Assembly: GCF_042660705.1 (NCBI RefSeq)
Contig: NZ_JBHSUQ010000001.1
Length of the DNA: 64,000 nt
Direction: 5' to 3' (one strand)
Origin: Undibacterium_A arcticum
Lineage (GTDB): Bacteria > Pseudomonadota > Gammaproteobacteria > Burkholderiales > Burkholderiaceae_D
Shown: piece after piece, positions 17,748 to 28,194 of the stretch
How positions within the stretch are numbered: position 1 is the stretch's first letter
Layout of the letters: the number at the start of each line of letters is the position of its first letter
Position numbers and translations under genes: made by a program
The notes under the pieces: generated by a model
What the model saw: only the letters and a program-made list of their open reading frames with translations
Databases searched by the model: none
Told to the model about the DNA's origin: nothing

Positions 17748-19430
17748 ATGACGCAAAGCCAGACCCAGAACATCCTAGAACAATACGGCCCGCGCGATGC
17801 GATGGAATACGATGTCGTGATCGTCGGTGGCGGTCCTGCCGGCTTGTCAGCCGCGATCAAATTGAAGCAACTGGCCGCAGAAAAAGGCAATGAAGTGTCG
17901 GTCTGCGTACTGGAAAAAGGTGGTGAGCTGGGTGCCCACATCCTCTCCGGCGCCGTCATGGATCCGCACGCCCTGACCGAATTATTCCCGAACTGGCAAG
18001 AGCTCGGTGCACCGCTAAAAACCGCAGTCAGCGAAGATCGTTTTCTGTTTCTGACCGAAACCAAATCCTACAAAACGCCGAACTGGATGCTGCCAAAATG
18101 CTTCCAGAACCACGGCAATTACGTCATATCGCTGGCCAATGTGGTGCGCTGGCTGGGCCAGCAGGCCGAAGCGCTGGGCGTGGAGATTTTCCCCGGTTTT
18201 GCTGCAGCCGAGGTCCTGTACGACGAAGACGGTGCGGTCAAAGGTGTCGCCACCGGCAATATGGGCGTTGGCCGCGACGGCGAACCAACGCCCGCGTTCC
18301 AGCTTGGGATGGAGCTGCACGCCAAATACACGCTGTTTGCCGAGGGCGCGCGCGGCCATCTGGGCAAGCAGCTGATGGACAAATATGACCTGAACAAGGG
18401 CAAGGATCCGCAGACTTATGGTATCGGCATCAAGGAACTGTGGGATATCGATCCGGCCAAGCACCAGCCGGGACTGGTCATCCATACCGCCGGCTGGCCG
18501 CTGGACCGCAAGACGTATGGCGGATCTTTCCTGTATCACCTGGAAGACAACCAGGTTGCGATCGGTTACGTGGTCGGCCTCGGTTACGAGAACCCATACC
18601 TGTCGCCGTATGAGGAATTCCAGCGCTACAAGACGCATCCTGAAATCCGGCACTTCCTCGAAGGCGGCAAACGCATCGCCTACGGTGCGCGTGCCATCAC
18701 CGCCGGCGGTCTGCAATCGCTGCCAAAACTCACGTTTCCGGGCGGCGCGCTGATCGGTTGCGATGCCGGCTTCCTGAACGCCAGCCGCATCAAGGGCAGT
18801 CACGCGGCAATCAAGTCCGGCATGCTGGCCGCCACGGCGGCGTTCGACGCGCTCGGCACCGATCGCCAGCATGACGAGTTGACTGCCTATTCGAGCGCAT
18901 TCGAACAATCGTGGCTGCATGAAGAATTGCACAAGGCGCGCAATTTCAAGCCATTGATGAGCAAGGGCCTGTATACCGGCACGCTGATGGTCGGCATCGA
19001 TCAGGTCGTGTTTGGCGGCAAGGCGCCATGGACTTTTCATCACACACATGCAGATCACGAGTGCCTGCGACCGGCAGCCGAATTTGCGCCGATCAGCTAC
19101 CCGAAGCCGGACGGCAAACTGACGTTCGACCGCCTGTCGTCCGTCTTCATCTCCAACACCAATCACGCGGAAGACCAGCCGATCCACCTGACGTTGAAGA
19201 ATCCAGCCGTACCGGTGGACATCAATCTTGCGAAATACGCTGGCCCGGAAGCCCGTTATTGTCCGGCCGGGGTGTATGAATTCGTGAAGACTGATGACGG
19301 CGCGGACCGGCTGCAGATCAATGCGCAGAACTGCGTGCATTGCAAGACTTGTGACATCAAGGACCCGACCCAGAATATCGTCTGGGTCACGCCAGAAGGC
19401 GGCGGCGGGCCCAACTATCCGAATATGTAA
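17748..19430 (+). CDS. Electron transfer flavoprotein:ubiquinone oxidoreductase
   Basis: A 560-residue inner-membrane-associated FAD/[4Fe-4S] enzyme that passes electrons from reduced ETF (fatty acid and amino acid oxidation) to ubiquinone. FAD-binding VIVGGGPAGLSAAIK begins near residue 24; the C-terminal cluster ligands are in NCVHCKTCDIKDP, with a fourth Cys at RYCPAG. The length is normal for ETF-QO. Its divergent neighbours (SDR, thioesterase, CoA-transferase) fit a local acyl-CoA theme. A terminator follows immediately. Confidence 0.97.
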   Translation: MTQSQTQNILEQYGPRDAMEYDVVIVGGGPAGLSAAIKLKQLAAEKGNEVSVCVLEKGGELGAHILSGAVMDPHALTELFPNWQELGAPLKTAVSEDRFLFLTETKSYKTPNWMLPKCFQNHGNYVISLANVVRWLGQQAEALGVEIFPGFAAAEVLYDEDGAVKGVATGNMGVGRDGEPTPAFQLGMELHAKYTLFAEGARGHLGKQLMDKYDLNKGKDPQTYGIGIKELWDIDPAKHQPGLVIHTAGWPLDRKTYGGSFLYHLEDNQVAIGYVVGLGYENPYLSPYEEFQRYKTHPEIRHFLEGGKRIAYGARAITAGGLQSLPKLTFPGGALIGCDAGFLNASRIKGSHAAIKSGMLAATAAFDALGTDRQHDELTAYSSAFEQSWLHEELHKARNFKPLMSKGLYTGTLMVGIDQVVFGGKAPWTFHHTHADHECLRPAAEFAPISYPKPDGKLTFDRLSSVFISNTNHAEDQPIHLTLKNPAVPVDINLAKYAGPEARYCPAGVYEFVKTDDGADRLQINAQNCVHCKTCDIKDPTQNIVWVTPEGGGGPNYPNM

Positions 19431-19431
19431 T

Positions 19432-19459
19432 AAAAAAGCCGCTCGAAAGCGGCTTTTTT
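19432..19459. terminator. Bidirectional terminator between ETF-QO and the Nudix gene
   Basis: A perfect stem made of an A-tract plus GCCGCT, loop CGAA, and AGCGGC plus a T-tract starts 2 nt after the ETF-QO stop. Its symmetry also serves the convergent - strand operon that ends at 19482. Confidence 0.93.
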
Positions 19460-19481
19460 ATTGTCGTCAGACTCCCTTGAA

Positions 19482-20036
19482 TCATGGAGTCCACTGCCCT
19501 GTAACGATTTTCTCCAGCCAAAATGCGGCGATCACGGTTTTCACATCGGTGATCTTGCCTTCCCGCACCCACGTCATCACCTCTGCGACGCTGGCCCGAA
19601 ACGTCTCCAGAAATTCGCCATCATCGAGCTTGCTATCACCTGCGGTCAGTCCGCGTGCGAGGTAAATGTCGAGATGTTCGTTCGAGTAGGCGATCGCGTT
19701 GTGAATAGTGCACAGGAAAGTCCAGTCGGTCCCGCTATAGCCGGTTTCTTCCTGCAATTCACGTTTTGCGCATACGAGCGGATCTTCGTTCGGATCGATT
19801 TTGCCGGCAGGAAACTCAATAAATACTTGATCCAGCGGATAACGGAATTGGCGCTCCAGCAATACCGTTCCGTCGTCAAAAAGCGGCAGAATGACGACCG
19901 CACCCGGGTGCTTGATATATTCACGGGTGGTATTTTTGCCGTCGGGGAGGCGGACCGTATCGCGCTGGACCTTCAGGAAATGGCCGTCGTACACGAGTTC
20001 TCCCGTGACGCGGCTTTCTTTCAAATGCAAATCCAT
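19482..20036 (-). CDS. Nudix hydrolase (ADP-ribose pyrophosphatase type)
   Basis: A 184-residue Nudix protein. The Nudix box G-x5-E-x7-R-E-L-x-E-E-x-G is present as AGKIDPNEDPLVCAKRELQEETGYSG (pattern residues visible). The PAGKIDPNE context and length match ADP-ribose pyrophosphatases (NudF-like), which split ADP-ribose to AMP and ribose 5-phosphate. The start is ATG 20036 with GGAG 6 nt upstream; the frame continues further back but without support. It lies 38 bp after the DUF2818 gene at the end of the nuo transcription unit. Confidence 0.9.
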   Translation of the reverse strand: MDLHLKESRVTGELVYDGHFLKVQRDTVRLPDGKNTTREYIKHPGAVVILPLFDDGTVLLERQFRYPLDQVFIEFPAGKIDPNEDPLVCAKRELQEETGYSGTDWTFLCTIHNAIAYSNEHLDIYLARGLTAGDSKLDDGEFLETFRASVAEVMTWVREGKITDVKTVIAAFWLEKIVTGQWTP

Positions 20037-20074
20037 CGCGATCTCCATGGGCTTTGGGGACACCAACGGCTGAG

Positions 20075-20386
20075 TCAACCGTGCCGTTTGCGCAAATAGC
20101 GCCAGACGAAGCCTGGATACGCCAACACTACAAATAGAAACAGCGTGATGGCATAAAATTCCCATCCTTGCGCGAATGTGTTGCCGGCCCGCGACTCAAG
20201 CAGATAGGCAACAGCACCAACCAGCAAGTACATCACCAGCACTTCGATCAAACGGAGCCACAGGGGCTTTCCGCCTGCCGCATCGCTGCCTTTCAACGGC
20301 ACGAGCGCAAACAGACGTTCGTTCAGGAACGGCAGGTTGGCGGCGAGTAGCGCCAACGCAATGACGAACCAGCTTGAAAGAAACAT
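20075..20386 (-). CDS. DUF2818 membrane protein
   Basis: A 103-residue protein with three predicted membrane segments: residues 1-18 (MFLSSWFVIALALLAANL), 45-65 and 75-95. It matches the pattern of DUF2818 proteins that follow nuoN in betaproteobacteria. 27 bp after nuoN on the same strand, so probably cotranscribed with complex I. Function unknown; a role in complex I assembly or stability would be inference from position. Confidence 0.85.
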   Translation of the reverse strand: MFLSSWFVIALALLAANLPFLNERLFALVPLKGSDAAGGKPLWLRLIEVLVMYLLVGAVAYLLESRAGNTFAQGWEFYAITLFLFVVLAYPGFVWRYLRKRHG

Positions 20387-20413
20387 TCACAGTGAGACGC
20401 CAGTCTGGTCAGG

Positions 20414-21898
20414 TCAAGAGGCGAGTGTCTTGACGATGGCGGTCGCGCACGCCGTCATCAGAGGCCCAGGAATCAGGCCCAACAACAGCACCGCGGCACC
20501 GTTGACGCTTAATGCGACGCGCATATCACCGTTCACGGCGATCTTGGAACTATCTTGTGGATCGTCAAAATACATCAATTTGACCACCCGCAAATAATAA
20601 AACGCACCGACCAGCGAGAACAACACGGCCACGATGGCAAGCCAGACCTGCCCCGTGCCCAGCACCGCCTGCAGCACCGACAGCTTGGCGTAGAAGCCCA
20701 TCATCGGCGGGATGCCTGCGAGCGAAAACATCAAGACCAGCATCACGAAAGCGAACCATGGGCTGCGCTGGTTCAGCCCCTTGAAGTCTTCCAGATTTTC
20801 CGCTTCGAACCCGGCGCGGGACAACAGCATGATCACGCCGAACGTGCCCAGGGTGGTCAGGACATAAGTAATCGAATAAAACATGGCTGAGCTGTATGCG
20901 TTGGCAGCAGAGAAAATGTTGCCATTCACCACGCCCGACAGCAGCCCCAGCAACATGAAACCCATTTGCGAAATGGTCGAATACGCCAGCATCCGCTTTA
21001 GATTGCTCTGGGCAATCGCGGTGATATTCCCAATCGCCATCGACATCACCGCGAGCACGATCAACATCTGCTGCCAGTCTACCGCCAGCGGCAACAAGCC
21101 CTCCACCAGCAGGCGGATGCAGATTGCAAACGCCGCGAGCTTGGGCGCACCGCCCAACAACAAGGTCACAGCCGTGGGAGCACCCTGGTATACGTCCGGC
21201 ACCCACATGTGGAATGGAACCACGCCAAGCTTGAACGCCAGGCCGCACACCAGGAACACCACGCCGAATATCAGTACGGTTTTATTCACGGTACCCGATG
21301 CGGTCGCTTTCGCGACTTCGGTCAGATCGAGTGAGCCGGTCGCGCCGTACAGCATCGATATGCCGTACAACAGGAAGCCGGAAGCTAGCGCACCGAGAAT
21401 GAAATATTTCATTGCCGCCTCGGTCGCCACGGCATGATTGCGGCGCAATGCAACCAGTGCATACAGGGACAAGGACATTAATTCGAGGCCCAGATAAATG
21501 ATCAGGAAATTGTTTCCCGAAATCATCACCATCTGTCCCAGCAACGCAAACAGCGCCAATACATAGAACTCACCACCCAGATTGTCGCTCAGCATGCCGC
21601 GCTGCTCCGCGTATTGGCGAGAATAAATCAAGGTGAGACCGACCGCGACATATGAGCACAGCTTCAACAGGTCCGACATCGGATCCGAAACGAACATGTT
21701 GTGGAAAGTATAGTAGGTCGCTCCATCATTCATTGAAATGAATGTCAGAACGCCGCAGACCAGCAGCGTCAGAATCGACAGCGCATACGTCACATGACGC
21801 TTGGCATCGGACAGGAACATGTCAATCAGCAGAATCGCGCAGCTGGCGATCAGCAGGAAAATTTCAGGATAGACCGGGATCAGGTTCATATTATTCAT
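20414..21898 (-). CDS. nuoN: NADH-quinone oxidoreductase subunit N
   Basis: A 494-residue antiporter-like membrane subunit of complex I, proton-pumping arm. Multiple membrane helices, with the discontinuous-helix region and conserved lysines visible in the ALASGFLLYGISMLYG and KLGVVPFHMWVPDVYQGAP segments. Last nuo gene of the operon and intact. The second ATG two codons later could also be the start. Confidence 0.97.
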   Translation of the reverse strand: MNNMNLIPVYPEIFLLIASCAILLIDMFLSDAKRHVTYALSILTLLVCGVLTFISMNDGATYYTFHNMFVSDPMSDLLKLCSYVAVGLTLIYSRQYAEQRGMLSDNLGGEFYVLALFALLGQMVMISGNNFLIIYLGLELMSLSLYALVALRRNHAVATEAAMKYFILGALASGFLLYGISMLYGATGSLDLTEVAKATASGTVNKTVLIFGVVFLVCGLAFKLGVVPFHMWVPDVYQGAPTAVTLLLGGAPKLAAFAICIRLLVEGLLPLAVDWQQMLIVLAVMSMAIGNITAIAQSNLKRMLAYSTISQMGFMLLGLLSGVVNGNIFSAANAYSSAMFYSITYVLTTLGTFGVIMLLSRAGFEAENLEDFKGLNQRSPWFAFVMLVLMFSLAGIPPMMGFYAKLSVLQAVLGTGQVWLAIVAVLFSLVGAFYYLRVVKLMYFDDPQDSSKIAVNGDMRVALSVNGAAVLLLGLIPGPLMTACATAIVKTLAS

Positions 21899-21949
21899 TT
21901 ATGTCGCCGCTGGTTTGCGGTCGCTTTCGGCGTCCGGTGTAAGTGCGTA

Positions 21950-23437
21950 TTAGATCGCTTTGGAAATAGCGACATGCTTGAGCAAGTCAGTCACGGAAGT
22001 CTGCATCGCATCGGTGAACGGCGCGGGATAAAGACCCATAGCGATCACTGCGACGGCAAGCACGGACAGCATGAATTCGCGTTTATTGAGATCCTGCAAC
22101 TGAGCCACATTGTCATTCGCGACTGCGCCGAACACCACGCGTTTCACCATCCATAACGAATATGCAGCGCCAAAAATCAGCGCGGTCGCAGCCAGCAGAC
22201 CTATCCAGAAATTGAATTTGACCGCACCCAGTATCACCATGAATTCGCCAACGAAGCCGGAGGTCGCCGGCAGACCGCAGTTCGCCATCGAAAACAGCAC
22301 GAACAAGGCAGCGAATTTCGGCATTTTGTTCACAACACCGCCGTAATCGGCGATTTGACGGGTGTGCATGCGGTCATACAGCACTCCGATACACAGGAAC
22401 ATCGCACCGGATACAAAACCGTGCGAGATCATCTGAACGATACCACCCTGCATCGCCATGTCATTGAACGCAAAGAATCCGAGGGTAACGAAGCCCATGT
22501 GAGCAATCGAAGAATACGCAACCAGCTTCTTCATATCGTCCTGCACCAGGGCCACAAGACCGATGTAGATCACGGCAATCAACGACAAGGTAATCATGAA
22601 GCCAGAAAGATAGTGACTGGCGTCGGGGGCAATCGGCAACGAGAACCGAAGGAAACCGTAGGCACCCAGTTTCAGCATGATCGCAGCCAGCACCACGGAG
22701 CCACCGGTCGGCGCCTCGACGTGAGCATCCGGCAACCAGGTATGTACTGGCCACATTGGCACCTTGACCGCGAACGCCATCAGGAACGCCAGGAAGACCA
22801 TGATCTGCACATTCAACGACAGCGGCAATTGATGCCAGGTCAGGATATCAAAACTGCCGCCCGACTTGAAGTACAGATAAATGATCGCCACCAGCGTCAA
22901 CAGCGAGCCGACGAGCGTGTACAGAAAAAATTTGAACGCCGCATAGACGCGATTGGCCCCGCCCCACACGCCGATGATGATAAACATCGGAATCAGGTTC
23001 GCTTCGAAAAACACATAAAACAGCAAGCCGTCGAGCGCGCAGAACACGCCGATCATGAGACCGGACATGATCAAAAAGGCACCCATGTACTGCGCAACCT
23101 TCTTTTCAATCACTTCCCAACCGGCGATGACAACCAGCACCGTCATGAAAGCGGTCAGGATCACCAGCCACAGCGATAGACCATCGATACCGAGGTGATA
23201 ATTGACGTTGAAACGATCAATCCACATCGTTTTTTCGACGAATTGCATCTCATGTGCGGCATTGTCGAAACGCTGGATCAGGGGCAACGTGACCAGAAAA
23301 CTGGCGATTGATCCTAGCAATGAAACGATACGAACCAAACGAGCATTGGCATCGCTGCCAAACGCAAGAATCAGAACGCCGAATATGACCGGACACCAAA
23401 TCGCGAGACTTAAAAGAGAAGAAGTTGACTGCATCAT
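21950..23437 (-). CDS. nuoM: NADH-quinone oxidoreductase subunit M
   Basis: A 495-residue antiporter-like membrane subunit of complex I. The conserved glutamate/lysine proton path residues lie in the FFEANLIPMFIIIGVWGG and KVPMWPVHTWLPDAHVEAP segments; SSIAHMGFVTLG is also typical. Intact frame. It lies 26 bp after nuoL and 51 bp before nuoN. Confidence 0.97.
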   Translation of the reverse strand: MMQSTSSLLSLAIWCPVIFGVLILAFGSDANARLVRIVSLLGSIASFLVTLPLIQRFDNAAHEMQFVEKTMWIDRFNVNYHLGIDGLSLWLVILTAFMTVLVVIAGWEVIEKKVAQYMGAFLIMSGLMIGVFCALDGLLFYVFFEANLIPMFIIIGVWGGANRVYAAFKFFLYTLVGSLLTLVAIIYLYFKSGGSFDILTWHQLPLSLNVQIMVFLAFLMAFAVKVPMWPVHTWLPDAHVEAPTGGSVVLAAIMLKLGAYGFLRFSLPIAPDASHYLSGFMITLSLIAVIYIGLVALVQDDMKKLVAYSSIAHMGFVTLGFFAFNDMAMQGGIVQMISHGFVSGAMFLCIGVLYDRMHTRQIADYGGVVNKMPKFAALFVLFSMANCGLPATSGFVGEFMVILGAVKFNFWIGLLAATALIFGAAYSLWMVKRVVFGAVANDNVAQLQDLNKREFMLSVLAVAVIAMGLYPAPFTDAMQTSVTDLLKHVAISKAI

Positions 23438-23463
23438 GGTTATTGTTGGTTTGCGTTGTCAGC

Positions 23464-25529
23464 TTATTTAGCGAACGGAAAAGGCAGGAAATAGGTCAGG
23501 AAACCCAGCACGCCGAGGATCATCACGAACGCGTAATGATAGATGTAGCCCGACTGCAGCAGCCGGACAATCGTCGAGAGCCAGGCCACCACTTTTGCGC
23601 TGCCATTGACGATCAGGCCGTCGATCAGGCCTTTGTCGCCGGCATTCCACAAGCCGCCGCCAAGCATACGCGCACCACCAGCAAATACCTGCTGGTTGAA
23701 CTTGTCCATATAGTACTTATTGTCGAGCAACACATAGACAGCACTGAATTTTTCCTTGATCGCCGCTGGAATGCGTGGATTGACCAGGTAGAAATAATAC
23801 GAGGACGCCACACCTGCCAATGCCAGCCAGAACGGCGCCGAAGTTAGTGCGTGCACTGCCATCTTCAGCGGGCCGTGGAAGTCCTTGGTCAACTCTTCCA
23901 TCGCAAGATGCGACTCGCCGACAAAAATCACGCCCTTGAAAAATTCGCCGAACAGCATCGGTCCGATGGTAAAGAAACCGATGATTGCGGACGGAATCGC
24001 CAGCAGGATCAGAGGTAAGGTCACAACCAAAGGCGATTCGTGCGGTTTCTCACCAGCAGCCAGACCATGATGGCCAGGCTCATCGCCGGCAGTATGTCCG
24101 GTTTCGTGATCGTCATTGCCGTTTTCTGCGTGATGCGCATCATGCGCCTGGCCGAAACGCTCTTCGCCATGAAACACCAGGAAATACATGCGGAACGAAT
24201 AGAAGGCTGTCACAAACACGCCGGCCAGCACAGCAAAATTCGCAAATCCGGCGCCGGCAATATGACTGCTATGGACCGCCTCGATAATGCTGTCTTTCGA
24301 ATAAAAGCCAGAGAAAAACGGCGTACCGATCAACGCCAATGAACCGACCAACGATGTCAGCCAGGTGATCGGCATGTACTTGCGCAGGCCACCCATATTC
24401 CGGATGTCCTGATCATGATGCAAACCGATGATTACCGAGCCCGCGGCGAGGAACAGCAGGGCCTTGAAGAAGGCGTGTGTCATCAGGTGAAACACCGCGA
24501 CCGAATAGGCTGATGCGCCGAGCGCCACCGTCATGTAACCGAGTTGCGACAGGGTCGAATAGGCCACCACTCGTTTGATATCGTTCTGGATGATGCCAAG
24601 GAAGCCCATGAACAAGGCCGTGATCGAACCGATGACCATCACGAACGACAACGCGGTATCGGACAATTCGAACAATGGCGACATGCGCGCGACCATGAAA
24701 ATGCCGGCAGTGACCATCGTCGCGGCGTGAATCAGGGCCGAAATCGGCGTCGGGCCTTCCATCGAATCAGGCAGCCAGACATGCAAGGGAAACTGTGCCG
24801 ACTTACCCATCGCGCCGATGAACAGGCAAATGCATGCCACCGTCAACAGCATCCAGTCGGTACCTGGTAACGACAACAGTGCCAGTTCTTCCTTCTTGGC
24901 GAACACTTCAGCGTAGTTCATCGAACCGGCATAGGCCAGCAAGAGGCCGATGCCGAGGATGAAGCCGAAATCGCCAACGCGATTGACCAGGAATGCCTTC
25001 ATGTTGGCGAAAATGGCAGTCGGCCGCGTGTACCAGAACCCGATCAGCAAATAAGACACCAGGCCAACAGCTTCCCAGCCGAAGAACAGTTGCAGGAAGT
25101 TGTTGCTCATGACTAGCATCAGCATCGAGAAAGTAACAGGGAAATATACGAGAAGAAGCGGTTATAGCCTTCATCGTCTTTCATGTAACCGATGGTATAG
25201 ATATGCACCATCAGCGAGACGAACGTGACCACGCACATCATCATCGCGGTCAGACTGTCGATCAGAAAACCGATTTCCAGCTTCAGGCCAGCCACCGTCA
25301 TCCAGTTATAAATCACACCGTCAAAACGGGCGCCATCCATCACCGCCATCAAGGTCTGGAGCGAAATGATGAAGGCGATCAGGACGCCGAGAATCGTTAC
25401 GGTGTGCGAGGTGCCGCGACCGATTTTATTGCCCAAAAATTTGGTGCCGAACAAGCCGGCAATGACCGAGCCCGCAAGCGGCGCCAATGGTACGGCCAGA
25501 AGAAGGTTAGGGTTAAGTTGCCCCGCCAT
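23464..25529 (-). CDS. nuoL: NADH-quinone oxidoreductase subunit L (frameshifted as sequenced)
   Basis: Largest antiporter-like subunit with the lateral helix. The first 132 residues (start MAGQLNPNLLLAVPLAPLAG) are in one frame; the remainder from MLMLVMSNNFLQLFFGWE through FPLHVWLPDSMEGPTP to the C-terminus is in another. The break is at the two-base A-run 25135-25136; one extra T on the coding strand gives the normal SYISLFTFSMLMLV junction. Joined length is 688 residues, normal for NuoL. The ATG at 25529 has AAGG 7 nt upstream. Confidence 0.94.
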
Positions 25530-25568
25530 AATGAACCTTGTTGTTTGTTTTGTGAGTACGCTTGCTGA

Positions 25569-25877
25569 CTAGCCCTTGAGGCTATCCAGATCTTCTACAT
25601 TGATGGTATCCAGATTACGGAACAGAACCACCAGGATTGCCAGGCCGATCGCCGATTCAGCGGCCGCCACGGTCAGAATGAAGAAGACGAATACCTGGCC
25701 CGCGGCGTCGCCGAGATAGTGCGAGAACGCAATGAAATTCATATTGACCGCCAATAGCATCAATTCGATTGCCATCAGCAAAACGATAATGTTCTTACGG
25801 TTCAAAAAAATTCCGACGATCGAAATCGCGAACAGTATCGCGCCGAGAATCAGGTAGTGTGCGAGTGATAACGTCAC
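25569..25877 (-). CDS. nuoK: NADH-quinone oxidoreductase subunit K
   Basis: A 102-residue three-helix membrane subunit. The conserved glutamates are in VLLMAIELMLLAVNMNF and FFILTVAAAESAIGLA. GTG 25877 is taken as the start because it gives the family's usual (M)TLSLAHYLILGA N-terminus; the frame extends 24 codons further back into non-homologous sequence. 16 bp after nuoJ. Confidence 0.96.
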   Translation of the reverse strand: MTLSLAHYLILGAILFAISIVGIFLNRKNIIVLLMAIELMLLAVNMNFIAFSHYLGDAAGQVFVFFILTVAAAESAIGLAILVVLFRNLDTINVEDLDSLKG

Positions 25878-25893
25878 AGTGTTCTTTCTTTTT

Positions 25894-26543
25894 TTATTCA
25901 GCAGGCGGGACAGGTGCCGCTTGTCCGTTACCAGAAATACCCCGGGCACGCTCCGATTCGGCCTTCATGCTCACTATGCGTACACGGTCACTACGCTTGA
26001 CTTTTACGGCATCGGCAGGGGAAAAATACTTGCTATCCTTGCGCCGACGCAATGTCAATGCGACCGCGGCGACGATCGCCACCAGCAGCACGACCCCAGC
26101 GATTTCAAACGCATATACATACTGCGTGTAGATCAATTTGCCGAGCTCCTTGGTGCCGCCGATATTGGCGGTCGAAATTACCGCTTGCGTGTCCGGCATC
26201 CAGAAGCCGCGCAACAGCACAGCGGCCATCTCCAGTACGATCACCGCCCCTACGGTCGCAGCGAGAGGGAAATAGCCCCAAAAACCTTCCCGCATCTTGT
26301 CGATATTTATGTCCAGCATCATCACGACAAACAGGAACAACACCATGACGGCGCCTACGTAACCAGCACCAGGATAATCGCCAGAAACTCGGCTTTCAAC
26401 AACATCCAGACTGCCGCCGCCGAGAAAAACGACAGAACGAGGAACAGTGCAGCATGCACCGGATTGCGAGCGGTGATGACACGTGTTGCGGCGAGAACCA
26501 GAATCGTCGAGAACACATAGAACAACGCAGTTTTAAATTCCAT
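25894..26543 (-). CDS. nuoJ: NADH-quinone oxidoreductase subunit J (frameshifted as sequenced)
   Basis: Five-helix membrane subunit of complex I. The first 62 residues (MEFKTALFYVFSTILV to AEFLAIILVLV) are in one frame and the rest (MVLFLFVVMMLDINIDKMREGFW) in another. At 26361-26362 one T is missing on the coding strand; restoring it gives the conserved LVYVGAVMVLFLF. Joined length is 216 residues with a charged C-terminal tail typical of betaproteobacterial NuoJ. Confidence 0.93.
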
Positions 26544-26600
26544 AGGAGACCAAAAAAGGCAGCAATATACAGACCCGATTTCGGGCCCAAAGAGACTTAA

Positions 26601-27101
26601 TCAACGATATGCGGCATCCGCAGCGCGAGCCTCTGCGATTTCTTTTTCATAGCGATCGCCAACAGCGAGCAACATTTCCTTGGTGTAGTACAAGTCACCA
26701 CGCTTTTCGCCATGATATTCAAGGATGTGGGTCTCGACGATCGAATCCACCGGACACGATTCTTCACAGAAGCCGCAGAAAATACATTTGGTCAGATCAA
26801 TGTCGTAACGTGTCGTGCGACGCGTACCGTCATCTCGTTGCTCCGATTCGATGGTGATCGCCATCGCTGGGCAAACGGCTTCACATAACTTGCAGGCGAT
26901 GCAGCGCTCTTCCCCGTTCGGATAACGACGTAACGCGTGCAAGCCGCGAAAACGTGGCGATTGCGGCGTTTTTTCCTCCGGATATTGGACCGTGATTTTA
27001 CGGGCGAACATGTACCGGCCAGTCAATGCCAGGCCTTTGATCAGTTCCCGCAGCATCAAACTGCCAAAAAAATCCTTAATTGCTTCCATCTTGGCTTCCA
27101 T
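26601..27101 (-). CDS. nuoI: NADH-quinone oxidoreductase subunit I
   Basis: Peripheral-arm subunit carrying two [4Fe-4S] clusters (N6a/N6b). Two C-x2-C-x2-C-x3-C-P motifs are visible: CIACKLCEAVCP and CIFCGFCEESCP. 166 residues from the first ATG; a second ATG four codons later has GGAAG upstream and may be the real start. 57 bp before nuoJ, intact. Confidence 0.97.
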   Translation of the reverse strand: MEAKMEAIKDFFGSLMLRELIKGLALTGRYMFARKITVQYPEEKTPQSPRFRGLHALRRYPNGEERCIACKLCEAVCPAMAITIESEQRDDGTRRTTRYDIDLTKCIFCGFCEESCPVDSIVETHILEYHGEKRGDLYYTKEMLLAVGDRYEKEIAEARAADAAYR

Positions 27102-27121
27102 CTGCTATCAGCCTGCTTTCA

Positions 27122-28194
27122 TTACTTCCAAATATTCCATGATGTCTGCATCCAGGCAGCCACGATGACCAGGTATCCGAGCGTCAGCGGAATGAACACT
27201 TTCCAGCCCAAACGCATGATCTGGTCGTAGCGATAGCGTGGGAATGAAGCGCGCGCCCAAATAAACATCGATACCACTACAAATGTTTCAGTCCCAGCCA
27301 GATCCATCCTGGCACCCAGGTGAACACGATTGAATCGATCGGTGCCGCCCAGCCGCCCAGGAACATCAGCGAAGCCAATGCCGAAATCAGGATCATGTTC
27401 GCGTATTCGGCCAGGAAGAACATGGCGAACGACATCCCGGAATATTCCACCATGTGACCCGCCACAATTTCCGATTCCCCTTCAACCACGTCAAACGGAT
27501 GACGGTTAGTTTCAGCGATACCGGAGATCACATACACAACAAACATCGGCAGCAATGGCAACCAGTTCCACGACAGGAAATTAATGCCTTTGCTATAAAA
27601 ATACCCTTTTGACTGTGCCATCACGATGTCGGTGAAGTTCAGACTGCCGGATACCATCAGTACGATCACGAGGACGAAGCCCATCGCGATTTCATACGAC
27701 ACCATTTGTGCCGAGGCGCGCATCGCACCAATGAATGCGTATTTCGAATTGGAAGCCCAACCGGCGATGATCACGCCATACACCTCCATCGAGGTGATCG
27801 CCATCACGAACAGCAAGCCGGCATTGACGTTGGCCAGCACAGTCTCAGGGCCGAAAGGTATTACTGCCCACGCTGCCAGTGCAGGCATGATGGTCATAAT
27901 CGGCGCAATCACAAACAGGACCTTGTTTGCCTTCGCCGGAATAATGATTTCCTTGAGCAGCAGCTTCAGTGCATCGGCAATCGGTTGCAGCAAGCCGGCG
28001 GGACCGACGCGATTGGGGCCGATACGAACGTGCATCCAGCCGATCATCTTGCGTTCCCACAAGGTCAAGTAGGCGACGCAACCCATGATCGGGAGCACCA
28101 TGCAAACGATTTTGACCAGATTCCAGACGAGCGGCCATACAAAACCAAACCAGTGCTGACCAGTAGTCTGAATGCCCAACAATAGCTGATCCAT
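27122..28194 (-). CDS. nuoH: NADH-quinone oxidoreductase subunit H (frameshifted as sequenced)
   Basis: Membrane subunit forming the quinone entrance of complex I. The main part holds LWERKMIGWMHVRIGPNRVG, the acidic loop AETNRHPFDVVEGESEIVAG and several helices. After PGWIWLGLK the frame breaks at the run 27286-27288; one more A restores KTFVVVSMFIWARASFPRYR, which continues in the second frame to the normal C-terminus. Joined length is 357 residues. Start and nuoG stop overlap by one base (TGATG). Confidence 0.94.
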
